NCBI GenBank assembly: GCA_965216945.1
Contig: CBDCGU010000003.1
Coordinates: 1,612,001-1,676,000 of the forward strand
Reading direction: 5' to 3'
DNA length: 64,000 bases
Origin: DATHZQ01 sp965216945
GTDB taxonomy: Bacteria > Actinomycetota > Acidimicrobiia > Spongiisociales > UBA5794
Part shown: piece by piece, positions 1 through 9,334 of the stretch
Layout of the letters: each line of letters starts with the position of its first letter
Position numbering within the stretch: position 1 is the stretch's first letter
Translations under genes and position numbers: made by a program
The notes under the pieces: model-generated
Database searches by the model: none
Seen by the model: only the letters and a program-made list of their open reading frames with translations
What the model was told of the DNA's origin: nothing

Positions 1-153
1 CGTAGTCCCCACGCTGTGGCCCGGCGAGGAGAGCCGGTAGGGTGCGGCATCGAGCTGCCACAGCTCCTCTCTACCTTCGACGGGACGAATCCGAAAGCCG
101 GAGGCGGCAAACCCGTTCGGTTCTTCGTGCCAAACGATGGGCAATGCCCTCAC
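1..153 (-). CDS. Possible 5' end of an unknown protein, cut by the left window edge
   Basis: An open minus-strand frame runs from a GTG at 153 (or an in-frame TTG at 144) to the left edge, 51 codons without a stop. The translation starts VRALPIVWHEEPNGF and contains the stretch GFRIRPVEGREELWQL. It looks protein-like but I do not recognise a family. A TTGACA box lies just upstream on the same strand, and GAGGTGAGG next to the TTG could be a ribosome binding site. Third-position GC is only moderately high, and open frames of this length are common in GC-rich DNA, so this is tentative. No alternative gene was seen in the first 226 bases. Confidence 0.3.
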   Translation of the reverse strand, partial: MRALPIVWHEEPNGFAASGFRIRPVEGREELWQLDAAPYRLSSPGHSVGTT

Positions 154-226
154 CTCGGGTCCAGTCTGTGTCAACCGCGCCACCGATGCAAGGGCGTTTG
201 CCTGGCTCGTGGCCGGCGCCTCGGGT

Positions 227-601
227 TCAGGCTTCGTCGCTGCGGAGGCGAGACATCAGCTCGTAGGCGGCGATCGTGACTCGTTCCAGCATGGTGTCGA
301 GCACACCGGCGGTGAGGAGCGCAAAGGCGACGACGAGGAAGATGGGGTTGGTCGACAGCAGGAACAGCAGACCGGCGAACGCGGCGGTCCGAAGCCAGCG
401 GCGCAACCGCCGAGCGACGCCGAAGCCTCGCTGTTGTGCCCACGCCCACATCGTGGCCGCTCCGATCAATCCCAGGCCGGTCCAGCGTGCGATCTCCATC
501 TCGTAGGGCTCGGCTTCGACGAGCCCCAAGATCACGGCCGGGTACACGAGAGCGACCGCCCCGAGAACTCCCAGGCCCGCTGCGATGACGCCGCTCCGCA
601 T
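227..601 (-). CDS. Small integral membrane protein, unknown function
   Basis: This 124-residue protein starts at the ATG at 601 (MRSGVIAAGLGVLG). It has about four hydrophobic segments, around residues 3-27, 40-58, 72-88 and 88-103. Basic patches follow (residues 64-72, RRLRRWLR), and the tail is charged. It resembles small actinobacterial membrane proteins of unknown function, and no catalytic motif is visible. Longer upstream starts would overlap the ankyrin gene on the other strand and add low-complexity sequence, so the ATG at 601 is preferred. It is divergent from the ankyrin-repeat gene, with 76 bases between the starts, so they may share a promoter region. Confidence 0.55.
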   Translation of the reverse strand: MRSGVIAAGLGVLGAVALVYPAVILGLVEAEPYEMEIARWTGLGLIGAATMWAWAQQRGFGVARRLRRWLRTAAFAGLLFLLSTNPIFLVVAFALLTAGVLDTMLERVTIAAYELMSRLRSDEA

Positions 602-677
602 CGGGCCGATTGTGGCACATGGCTGCGGCGTGTCGCGCAGGAGTGCACCATTTCCGCCGCCGGTTCCGCAAGGCACA

Positions 678-1529
678 ATGGTTGCCATGTCCGAATCCAC
701 CGCTTCCCACCCCCGGCGGCTACGGCTGCTGACGGTGGTGGTGCTTGCCGTCGCCGTCGCCTCCGCGGTCTGGCTCGTCGTGCGCAACCCGACCGAACCA
801 ACCGGCACCCTCGCCGATGCCGTCGCCGGCGGCGACGTGGCGCTGGCGCGGCGTCTTCTTGCGGGCGGCGCCGATCCGGACAGCCCACGAGTCCTCGGGT
901 TGACACCACTCATGCGTGCCGTGAACCGCGACGACGTGGAGATGGCCGCCGTGTTGATCGAGGCGGGGGCGTCGCTCGGCGCCACCGATCCTGAAGGGTT
1001 GTCGCCCATACACATCGCAGCACAGGCCGACGCCGCCGAGAGCATCGTGCTGCTCATCCGCAACGGCGCCGACGTGGCGGCCCTCTCCCGCAGCGGCATG
1101 GCGCCCATTCACAGCGCCGCAGACACGGGTAGCGCCCTGGCGCTCGAGGCGCTCGTTCGACATGGCGTCGACCCCGACCTGCGGTCCGAGGCCGTGACCC
1201 AAGGACACGGGTACCCCCGCGTCCTGGGCGCCACACCGCTGGGACTTGCGGCTCGCCGCAGCCAGGAGGCTGCCGTCGCCACGCTGCTTGCGACCGGAGC
1301 CACCGTCGATGCCCCGTCGACGAGCGGTCACACACCCCTGCAGATCGCCGTGTTCGCCGGCAGCCGGCCGGAGCTCGTCCAGGCGCTCCTGGAGGCGGGC
1401 GCCGACCCCACGGTGGTGGCGATCTGTGAGCTCGGGTGCTCCGTAGCCTCCGGCGACGTCCTCGCCTGGGCTCGAGAGCTGGACCGAACCGAGCTCGTCC
1501 CGCTGCTCGAAGCGGCGCTCGCCGAGTGA
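678..1529 (+). CDS. Membrane-anchored ankyrin-repeat protein
   Basis: The 283-residue protein starts at ATG 678, or nine bases later at 687. It has one N-terminal transmembrane anchor (about residues 13-31, LLTVVVLAVAVASAVWLVV). At least five ankyrin repeats follow, visible as recurring G-TPL-x-A and LL-x-x-GAD-P/V motifs such as LGLTPLMRAV, GLSPIHIAA, GATPLGLAA and GHTPLQIAV. Ankyrin repeats mediate protein-protein contacts; the partner is unknown. The topology suggests the repeats lie outside the membrane. The next gene is convergent, 10 bases beyond the stop. Confidence 0.75.
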   Translation: MVAMSESTASHPRRLRLLTVVVLAVAVASAVWLVVRNPTEPTGTLADAVAGGDVALARRLLAGGADPDSPRVLGLTPLMRAVNRDDVEMAAVLIEAGASLGATDPEGLSPIHIAAQADAAESIVLLIRNGADVAALSRSGMAPIHSAADTGSALALEALVRHGVDPDLRSEAVTQGHGYPRVLGATPLGLAARRSQEAAVATLLATGATVDAPSTSGHTPLQIAVFAGSRPELVQALLEAGADPTVVAICELGCSVASGDVLAWARELDRTELVPLLEAALAE

Positions 1530-1539
1530 CCAACTCGGT

Positions 1540-2022
1540 TCAGGTTGCACTCCGAACGCTGCGCCATGCGCTGTACTCGTCGGCGAAGCCGAGCATGATC
1601 AGCGGCAACACGCCGCCGGTGAACACCCCCGCCGGCGTGATCACAACCAGGAGCACGAGTGTGTAGACCACGGTCATGACCACCGACCACAGCCGCCACT
1701 TCATCACCTCGTACACCTCGGGCCGCCGCAAGGTGAGCGCCCCACCGACCCCGAATCCCGCGGTGGCCCCCAGGACCGGTGACAGCAGGCCGACACCGAA
1801 CCCGACCACGATCAGCAGGCCCATTGCCCGCAGCACCTGCTTGGCGAACCCCATGTACCGCGACAGCGTTCCCAGGGCAACGAAGACGAACGGTGCCACG
1901 GCAAGCCCAACCGCAAGCAGCCCGGTGTCGATGCCGGCCGGCTCCCCCTCCGCACCGGCGAAGGCGGCAGCGTACGGGAAGTAGCTGAACATCATGATGA
2001 TGGTGGCGATACCGATCGCCAA
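1540..2022 (-). CDS. Polytopic membrane protein downstream of the sugar ABC permeases
   Basis: This protein of about 160 residues has four hydrophobic segments (around residues 4-22, 33-50, 66-92 and 112-140) and no recognised domain. The only standard start in frame is TTG at 2022. The frame stays open upstream to the stop codon of the permease gene and encodes a plausible soluble N-terminus (SDIPDAEVRRNW), so the true start may be a rare codon or lie within a sequencing error. It lies 54 bases downstream of the MalG-like gene on the same strand and is probably co-transcribed. I infer a role linked to the transporter only from position. Confidence 0.5.
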   Translation of the reverse strand: MAIGIATIIMMFSYFPYAAAFAGAEGEPAGIDTGLLAVGLAVAPFVFVALGTLSRYMGFAKQVLRAMGLLIVVGFGVGLLSPVLGATAGFGVGGALTLRRPEVYEVMKWRLWSVVMTVVYTLVLLVVITPAGVFTGGVLPLIMLGFADEYSAWRSVRSAT

Positions 2023-2076
2023 CCAGTTCCTACGCCGGACTTCGGCGTCCGGGATGTCGCTGACTTTGGGCGTGAG

Positions 2077-2967
2077 CTACCCCTTGACCGATCCGGCAGT
2101 CAGGCCACGGACGAAGAACCGCTGCAACGCAAAGAACACGACCAGCGGCAGAATCATCGTGACGAAGGCTGCGGCCGGCAGCAAGTTGAGCGCCCCCTCG
2201 CCGCGGCCGGCCAGGTCGGCAAGCTCCACCGTGAGCACCCGCTGACTCGGTTCGATGCCGAGGAACACCAGTGCAACGAGGTAGTCGTTCCACACCCAGA
2301 GGAACTGGAAGATGGCGAACGACGCCAGCACGGGCACGGACAGCGGGACGATCAGCCTCGTGAAGATGAGGAAGTGATCTGCGCCGTCGATCTTCGCCGA
2401 CTCGATGAGTGACCCTGGTAACGAACCCATGTAGTTGCGTAGCAGGTATACGGCGAGCGGCATGCCAAAGCCTGCGTGGGCCAGCCACACCGCCGGGAAC
2501 GTACCTGTGACGTTGAAGTCCGTGTAGATACGCAGGATCGGGATGAGCGCCATCTGCAACGGCACCACCATCAGCCCGACGATGATCACGAACAGCAGAT
2601 TGCGTCCGGGGAACTCCATCCACGAGAACGCATACGCGGCAAATGCGGCGATCGTGATCGGAATGACCACGGCCGGGATGCTGACGGCGAGCGTGTTGGC
2701 GAACGCGTTGCCAAAGCCCTCATCCAGCACCCGAGAGTAGTTGTCGAGTGTCCACGAGGCTGAGTCGAAGATGGAGCCAAACACGGTCCACCACCCGCTG
2801 GCCCGGATGTCGCCGGGATCTCGGAACGAGTTGACCAGCAGCCCGAGGGACGGAATCGTCCACAGGGTGGCGATGAGCGTCACCCCGATGTAGATCGGGA
2901 CCCTGGACGACTGCTTGACCGTGACGCCCGGGGCGGTCGTGGTCGGGGTTTCGGTCGTCGTGGTCAT
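2077..2967 (-). CDS. Carbohydrate ABC transporter permease, MalG type
   Basis: This 296-residue inner-membrane permease has about six membrane spans. The EAA loop reads LIESAKIDGADHFLIFTRLI, the cytoplasmic signature that docks onto the ATPase in CUT1 sugar importers. The N-terminus is threonine-rich (MTTTTETPTTTAPG). The ATG at 2967 overlaps the TGA of the MalF-type gene in an ATGA arrangement, so translation is probably coupled. No ATPase gene is in the cluster. CUT1 systems often share one MsmK/UgpC-type ATPase encoded elsewhere, so this is not necessarily a defect. Substrate cannot be read from the sequence. Confidence 0.9.
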   Translation of the reverse strand: MTTTTETPTTTAPGVTVKQSSRVPIYIGVTLIATLWTIPSLGLLVNSFRDPGDIRASGWWTVFGSIFDSASWTLDNYSRVLDEGFGNAFANTLAVSIPAVVIPITIAAFAAYAFSWMEFPGRNLLFVIIVGLMVVPLQMALIPILRIYTDFNVTGTFPAVWLAHAGFGMPLAVYLLRNYMGSLPGSLIESAKIDGADHFLIFTRLIVPLSVPVLASFAIFQFLWVWNDYLVALVFLGIEPSQRVLTVELADLAGRGEGALNLLPAAAFVTMILPLVVFFALQRFFVRGLTAGSVKG

Positions 2968-4112
2968 CGCATGGCCTCCTGCGCCCGGAACCGGTTGATG
3001 TTGATGATGAGGATCGGAACCACAGCGATGAAGAGCAGGACGGCGAGGGCGGCGCCGATGCCGGCGTTGAAGTTCGTGAAGAACTCCTGCACCATCTGCT
3101 GAGCAACGACCTGTGTACCGTCACGGCCCCCCGTCATCACCCAGACGATGTCGAAGACCTTCCAAGTGGTGATCAGCACCGTGGTCCAGACCACGACAAC
3201 CGTCGAGGAGATGACCGGGAATGTCACCCGCCAAAAGGCCTGCCACTCGGTGGCGCCATCGATCCGCGCCGCTTCGAGTAGCGACTCGTCCACCGACTTG
3301 ATCGCAGACGAGAGAATCACCATCGAGAACCCGGTCTGGAGCCAGATCAGGATCACCATCAGGAACAGGTTGTTCCACGGCTGCTGCTGCAACCAGTTGA
3401 CCGGGTCGCCACCGAGGGCGGTCCAGATGCCGTTCAAGATCCCGATCTGCTCGCCGAAGCCCGCTGGACGGAAGCTGTAGACGAAGGCCCACACCACGGC
3501 GGCGCCGACGAAGGAGATCGCCATCGGCAGGAAGATCAGCGATTTGGAGAAGTTCTCCGCTCGAGTGCTCAGCTTGTCGGCCAAGGTGGCGAACGCCAAG
3601 CCGATACCCACCGCGGCGAACGGCACCACCAGCACCCAAACGATGCTGTTCCGGATGCCGATGAGGTACTGACTCTCGGTGAATATCCTGACGTAGTTGT
3701 CGAGGAACACCCACTCCGTGCTGTCCGCGTTCTGGAGGCTCAGGATGGTGGTGTTGATCGCCGGGTAGACGAGGTAGAACGCCAGGAGCACGACGGCCGG
3801 TCCCGCGTACACGAACGGCCTGACGCTGGCGGCTGCCCGCTCCGGGAGGAGGTTGGTGAGGTTGTCCATCCCCCAATAGAGGGCCCAGACGCCGACGATT
3901 CCCACGACCAGGGCGATCAGCACCTGGATGATCTTGTTGGTGTCTTCGTCCTTGAGGAACTCGAACGCAAAGAAGAACCCGATCACCACGACCGGAACGA
4001 CGAGGGCGGAGACGATCCTGAGGAACCAGACCCCGACACCACCCATCTGCTCTTCTTCGTAGATCGGCTGGTGGCGTTCGCGTTCTTCATCGAGTAATGG
4101 CGGTGTCGTCAT
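2964..4112 (-). CDS. Carbohydrate ABC transporter permease, MalF type
   Basis: This 382-residue permease has eight or so hydrophobic segments. It begins with a long extension (cytoplasmic tail of about 30 residues, then two spans) before the core six-span domain. The EAA loop is LLEAARIDGATEWQAFWRV, typical for the MalF partner of a CUT1 heterodimer. It starts at ATG 4112, with GAGGG just upstream, and overlaps the MalG-type gene by 4 bases. It lies 133 bases downstream of the binding-protein gene, separated by an 11-bp hairpin. The extra N-terminal spans are longer than in many actinobacterial homologues. Confidence 0.9.
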   Translation of the reverse strand: MTTPPLLDEERERHQPIYEEEQMGGVGVWFLRIVSALVVPVVVIGFFFAFEFLKDEDTNKIIQVLIALVVGIVGVWALYWGMDNLTNLLPERAAASVRPFVYAGPAVVLLAFYLVYPAINTTILSLQNADSTEWVFLDNYVRIFTESQYLIGIRNSIVWVLVVPFAAVGIGLAFATLADKLSTRAENFSKSLIFLPMAISFVGAAVVWAFVYSFRPAGFGEQIGILNGIWTALGGDPVNWLQQQPWNNLFLMVILIWLQTGFSMVILSSAIKSVDESLLEAARIDGATEWQAFWRVTFPVISSTVVVVWTTVLITTWKVFDIVWVMTGGRDGTQVVAQQMVQEFFTNFNAGIGAALAVLLFIAVVPILIININRFRAQEAMR

Positions 4113-4183
4113 CGCACCCTCTCCCTCGCGTCACGCTCAGTGGATCGATCATACCGATCCGAGCGGTACCCGTGCCAAGAAGC

Positions 4184-4210
4184 GGAGGGGCAGCCTCGAG
4201 CTGCCCCTCC
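4184..4210 (-). terminator. Hairpin between binding-protein and permease genes
   Basis: A perfect 11-bp inverted repeat (GGAGGGGCAGC / GCTGCCCCTCC) with a 5-base loop is followed on the minus strand by GCTTCTTGG. It sits after the solute-binding-protein stop and before the permease start. Such partial terminators or 3'-stabilising hairpins commonly let binding protein be made in excess of the permeases. Confidence 0.6.
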
Positions 4211-4245
4211 ACGATCGCTCGTTGTCTGTTTGCTCTACGTTCGGT

Positions 4246-5640
4246 CTACGGCCAGCTGGCCTCGACGGCATCGACCACGTCCTGGGTCGAGGTGCCCCGG
4301 CTCCAGTTGACCATGCCCTCCCAGAAGCTGCCCTGCCCGACGGCGGGCGGCATCAGGTCCGACGCATCGAACGCAAAGGTGTTCGCAGCCAGGGCGGCGG
4401 TCACCGCTTCGGCGAACGACTTGGCGGCGTCCGTCTCGTAGCAGTTCACGTCCACGTCCTTGTGGCCCGGAAGCCGCTCCACGCCGGCGACACCGTGGCC
4501 GCCGTGCTCGGCGACGCCGCCTCCGCCGGCCGACGCCAGGGTGCACTGCCACTCGGGGCTGATCCAATCCGTCACGACCTGCACGTTCTCGGGTGCGGCA
4601 TCGAACACGATGAGCGTGTCGCCACCGCCGAGGGCGCCGACGTTGCCGTCGATGGTCGGGAACGAGAACACGCCGATCTCGGACTCCTCACCGTCCTCAT
4701 AGTCCGGCTGATCCGCAAACACGTTCTGGATGAACGAGCCCTGCTTGAGCATCAGGCAACCCGGACCGTCGCCGTTCGGGCCGGCGTTGTCCTGGAACAG
4801 CGGACCAGGCGAGTCGTTGAAGTTGACACCCGCAACGTTCTCGGGACCGCCGAGCACGAAGCCCTCGCCGAAGAACAGCTCGCCGAAGGTGTCGAACGCG
4901 CTTGATACCGCGGGGTCGTTGAACGGGATGTCATGGTTGAACCACTGTGCGTACACGTCCGCACCCGATTGGCGCAGCAGGATGTCCTCGATCCAGTCGG
5001 TGCCCGGCCAACCCGTGGCGCCGCCACTCTCGAAGCCGAAGCACCACGGCGTGAAACCGTCGGAAACGGCCTGCTCGGACAGGGCGATCATGTCATCCCA
5101 GGTCTCGGGAATCGCATAGCCCTGCGCCTCGAACGTCGGCTGGTGATAGAAGACGATCGACTTGAAGTTCGGGAACCACGGGATGCCGTAGTGCTGACCA
5201 TCGTCGCACAGGCCCAGATCCATCCAGAACTTGGAGTGGTTGGCTTCCATCTCGGCGATGTCGAAGCCCATGTCCTCCAACGAGACGAGGGCACCTTCGT
5301 CGGCGAAGCCGCAGATCGACGCCGGTTGTGGCGTGAACGCCACCGCCGGTGGATCGCCACCGTCGACGCGGATGCGCAGCTGCGACTCGAAGTCGTCCGA
5401 GCCCGTGAACGTGATGTTGGAACCGGTCTCCGCGTTGTAGACGTCGACGAATCCCTGAAGGGCATCGCCCTCAACGCCCGTCGGAGCACCAAACAGTGTG
5501 AACTCGGCAGCCACTGCCGTGTCGCCGCCGCCGTCATCGCCGCCGCCGTCATCGCCGCCTGCGTCGTCGTCATCGCCGCCACAGGCGGCCACAACCATGG
5601 CGAAGACAACCAGCAGCATCAGCCACTTGGCTTTCTTCAT
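4246..5640 (-). CDS. Extracellular sugar-binding lipoprotein of ABC transporter
   Basis: The 464-residue protein starts with MKKAKWLMLLVVFAMVVAACGG, a lipoprotein signal peptide with lipobox VAAC (cysteine about residue 20). A low-complexity Asp/Gly linker (about residues 21-40) precedes a family-1 extracellular solute-binding domain (SBP_bac_1). It would capture a sugar or oligosaccharide outside the membrane and deliver it to the two permeases downstream. Aromatic residues that could stack on sugar rings are frequent (for example IPWFPNFKS, EATPWCFGF-like segments). The ATG at 5640 follows a clear purine-rich ribosome binding site (CTGGAGGAAAC). Transcription is probably controlled by a LacI-family repressor acting at the operator about 80 bases upstream. 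Confidence 0.92.
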   Translation of the reverse strand: MKKAKWLMLLVVFAMVVAACGGDDDDAGGDDGGGDDGGGDTAVAAEFTLFGAPTGVEGDALQGFVDVYNAETGSNITFTGSDDFESQLRIRVDGGDPPAVAFTPQPASICGFADEGALVSLEDMGFDIAEMEANHSKFWMDLGLCDDGQHYGIPWFPNFKSIVFYHQPTFEAQGYAIPETWDDMIALSEQAVSDGFTPWCFGFESGGATGWPGTDWIEDILLRQSGADVYAQWFNHDIPFNDPAVSSAFDTFGELFFGEGFVLGGPENVAGVNFNDSPGPLFQDNAGPNGDGPGCLMLKQGSFIQNVFADQPDYEDGEESEIGVFSFPTIDGNVGALGGGDTLIVFDAAPENVQVVTDWISPEWQCTLASAGGGGVAEHGGHGVAGVERLPGHKDVDVNCYETDAAKSFAEAVTAALAANTFAFDASDLMPPAVGQGSFWEGMVNWSRGTSTQDVVDAVEASWP

Positions 5641-5718
5641 GTGTTTCCTCCAGTTGGGAAGAGATTCCCTGTCGAACCCGGCCCATCGGGGTGGGTTCAC
5701 AGCGTCACGATAACGAAA

Positions 5719-5732
5719 TGGAAGCGCTTTCA
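5719..5732. promoter_or_regulatory. LacI/GalR-type operator upstream of the sugar importer
   Basis: The sequence TGGAAGCGCTTTCA is a near-perfect palindrome centred on AGCGCT. It matches the GAAAGCGCTTTC-type sites bound by LacI-family repressors. It lies 79 bases upstream of the binding-protein start and about 130 bases upstream of the divergent PLP-enzyme gene, so it could control either or both. No LacI-family gene is in the window. Confidence 0.75.
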
Positions 5733-5862
5733 CCATCCGGGGACGACCCGCCCCCAGCGAGCCGTTCGATGGGGCGATGCCGTGCCTCTCGCATCGCAGC
5801 CGACCTGTTGCACCCGATCGGCAAGGCGTTGCATCGAGCCGGCGGTTCGTACACTCCGCGCG

Positions 5863-7122
<1,260 letters not shown>

Positions 7123-7155
7123 GCCGCCCGTGCCGGACATCACCAGGGAAGCCGG

Positions 7156-8061
7156 ATGAGTGACGTCGCGTGCGTCGGCATCGCCGTCCTGGACCTGGTG
7201 TTCCAGGTCGACACCCTGCCGACGACCCCGGGCAAGTCCCGGGCGTCACGGCGCACGGAGATCGGAGGCGGAGTCGCCGCCAACGCCGCCGCGACCGTCG
7301 CCAAACTCGGCGGTGAGGCTTTGTTCTTCGGAGCGGTTGGCGACGACCACACGGGGGACCGCATCCTGGCGGGACTCGACGAGGTTGGCGTGGCGACGGG
7401 CGCCGTGCGTCGCGTCGCCGGGGAGGCATCCCCACTGTCTGCCGTACTGGTCGAGCACGGCGGCGAGCGGATGATCGTGAACCACGCCGGGGACGACCTG
7501 TTCGCTCGGGCTGCGCCGGTCGCATCAAGAGAGATCGCCGCCGCCGATGTCGTGCTGGCGGACATGCGCTGGCCCCAGGGGGCAATCCCCGCCCTCCGGT
7601 CGGCCGTACGCACCGGCAAACCTGCGATCGTCGACTGCGACCACGACCCGGCCGATGCGCCCGGCATCCTCGAAGCGGCGAGCCACATCGTGTTCGCCGC
7701 CGAGACGCTTCGCCGCTATGCCGGTGCCCACGACCTGGCGACGGCGCTGCGGGCTGCAGAGGATCGAACCGGAGCGTGGGTGGCGGCCACCGACGGGGCG
7801 GCTGGAGTGACGTGGCTGGCGGACGGCGAACATCGATACGGCCCGGCGGACGTCGTCACCGTCGTGGACACCCTCGGGGCCGGCGATGTGTTCCATGGTG
7901 CGTTCGCCCTTGCGGTTGCCGAGGGCAAGCTGCCGGCCGCGGCCTTACGCTGGGCCTCCGCAGCGGCGGCTCTCAAATGCACTCGCTTCGGGGGGCGAGC
8001 CGGCATTCCGACGCGCCGGGAGGTCGACGACTTTGTGAAGGAACGCGGACCATGGAGCTGA
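7156..8061 (+). CDS. PfkB-family sugar kinase, YihV (sulfofructose kinase)-like
   Basis: This 301-residue ribokinase-fold kinase has the N-terminal substrate motif EIGGGVAANAAA (35-46), VGDDHTG (61-67) and the catalytic anion-hole motif DTLGAGD (238-244, base D244). The C-terminal LKCTRFGGRAGIP (273-285) and ADMRWP (135-140) are typical of the sulfofructose kinase (YihV) branch. Residues K27, N109 and R138 fall at the same positions as those I recall contacting the sulfonate in E. coli YihV. If right, it phosphorylates 6-deoxy-6-sulfofructose at C1 with ATP. It overlaps the aldolase gene by 10 bases. The alternatives are a fructose, tagatose or 5-dehydro-2-deoxygluconate kinase. No isomerase or sulfolactaldehyde enzyme is in the window. 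Confidence 0.8.
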   Translation: MSDVACVGIAVLDLVFQVDTLPTTPGKSRASRRTEIGGGVAANAAATVAKLGGEALFFGAVGDDHTGDRILAGLDEVGVATGAVRRVAGEASPLSAVLVEHGGERMIVNHAGDDLFARAAPVASREIAAADVVLADMRWPQGAIPALRSAVRTGKPAIVDCDHDPADAPGILEAASHIVFAAETLRRYAGAHDLATALRAAEDRTGAWVAATDGAAGVTWLADGEHRYGPADVVTVVDTLGAGDVFHGAFALAVAEGKLPAAALRWASAAAALKCTRFGGRAGIPTRREVDDFVKERGPWS

Positions 8062-9107
8062 GTGCAGGCAAGCTGTGGGGCATGCGACGGATCGCCGACG
8101 CCTCCAGCCGATTCAAGATGACGGCGGTCGATCAACGCTCACCGATCGAGAATCTCATCACCGACCGGCGGAGCGTCGCAACGGCTCCGTACGACGACGT
8201 CGCCACGATCAAGGCGATACTGGTCGAGGAGCTGGCGCCGCTCTCCTCGGCGATGCTGCTCGACCCCCACTATGCCTACCCACGGGCCATTCGACACGTG
8301 CGCCCATCGCAAGGTCTGCTGCTGACGCTCGAGGATTCGATCTTCGAGGAAACCTCGACCGGACGGCGGTCGTCCCGCATCGACGACTGGAGCGTAGAGA
8401 AGATCAAGCGGGCCGGCGGCGACGCCGTGAAGGTGCTCGCCTGGTATCGACCCGACGCCGCCACCGAGGTGTGCGACCACCAGAAGAGATTCGTCGCATC
8501 GATCGGGGAGTCATGTCGACGCTACGACATCCCCTTCGTGTTCGAGCTGCTGGTCTATCCCCTTCCCGGAGGGGCCGGCCACACGACGGACTACGCCGAA
8601 TATCCGGGCAAGCGCACGGACCACGTGCTGGCGAGCGTCGCCGAGTTCGCCGATGATGCGTATGGCGTGGATCTCTTCGAGCTGGAGTCCCCACTGGTCG
8701 CTGGTGGCGTTCCCGAGCTCGACGGCAATGGAGCCGCCGCGGCGCAGGCTGCATTCGACGAGCTGGGCCGGCTGGCGGGTCGTCCGTGGGTGATGCTGTC
8801 TGCCGGAGCCGGCAAGGCCGACTTCGCCCGCATCCTGGGGTTCGCCTACCGGGCGGGCGCCAGCGGCTACATGGCGGGAAGGGCCATCTGGTGGGAAGCG
8901 GTCCAGGCATTCCCGGACCTGGATGCGATGCGGGCCTCGGTGCGCAGCGACGGGGTCGAGTACTTGCGGGAGATCAACCGAATGACTGACGCCGACGCAC
9001 TTCCGTGGACCGCCCATCCGGTGTACGGGACCGGACCGGAGCTTGCCGGCCACGGCGCCGGGTTCCGCCACTCCTACTCCGGGTTCAACGATGGCGGTCA
9101 ACGATGA
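8052..9107 (+). CDS. LacD/YihT-type class I aldolase homologue lacking the Schiff-base lysine
   Basis: The 351-residue TIM-barrel protein aligns along its length with tagatose-1,6-bisphosphate aldolase LacD and sulfofructose-phosphate aldolase YihT. Landmarks are AVDQR (25-29), LLDPHY (69-74), GGDAVKVLAWY (122-132), PFVFELLVYP (161-170), PWVMLSAG (245-252) and GYMAGRAIWW (272-281). In known members the Schiff-base lysine sits in a DVLKVE or DLYKVE motif. Here the motif is DLFELES, giving E210 at that position. K127 in the preceding barrel strand is kept. The ATG at 8052 overlaps the kinase gene. It may be a divergent aldolase using another residue, or a relative with a different lyase or isomerase activity. 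About 25 extra C-terminal residues are present. Confidence 0.8.
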   Translation: MELSAGKLWGMRRIADASSRFKMTAVDQRSPIENLITDRRSVATAPYDDVATIKAILVEELAPLSSAMLLDPHYAYPRAIRHVRPSQGLLLTLEDSIFEETSTGRRSSRIDDWSVEKIKRAGGDAVKVLAWYRPDAATEVCDHQKRFVASIGESCRRYDIPFVFELLVYPLPGGAGHTTDYAEYPGKRTDHVLASVAEFADDAYGVDLFELESPLVAGGVPELDGNGAAAAQAAFDELGRLAGRPWVMLSAGAGKADFARILGFAYRAGASGYMAGRAIWWEAVQAFPDLDAMRASVRSDGVEYLREINRMTDADALPWTAHPVYGTGPELAGHGAGFRHSYSGFNDGGQR

Positions 9108-9334
9108 ACGTCGTGTCCGCTCTTGCTCGACCGGCCTGCGACGGGGCCGTGCGCCGCCGATCCGCACGAGCACACCGCCCGGGGTTACCCTGTGGGACGG
9201 TGCGATCGCGGTGGTGAGGGGCTGGGCTCTCACCTCCTGTGAGCGAACGCCGGTCCGGCGAGATCTCCGCGGTGATCCCCTGATCCGGGCCAGTTCGCCG
9301 CACCAGCACGGTGAGCCGAGTAACTTCCTCGCCC

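Noticed and set aside
4933..5862. Long N-terminal extension of the threonine-synthase-like frame
   Set aside because: It runs antisense to the sugar-binding lipoprotein gene. The real protein begins at ATG 5863.
9108..9334. Possible gene between the aldolase and GNAT genes
   Set aside because: Short frames only, with no ribosome binding site or recognisable protein.
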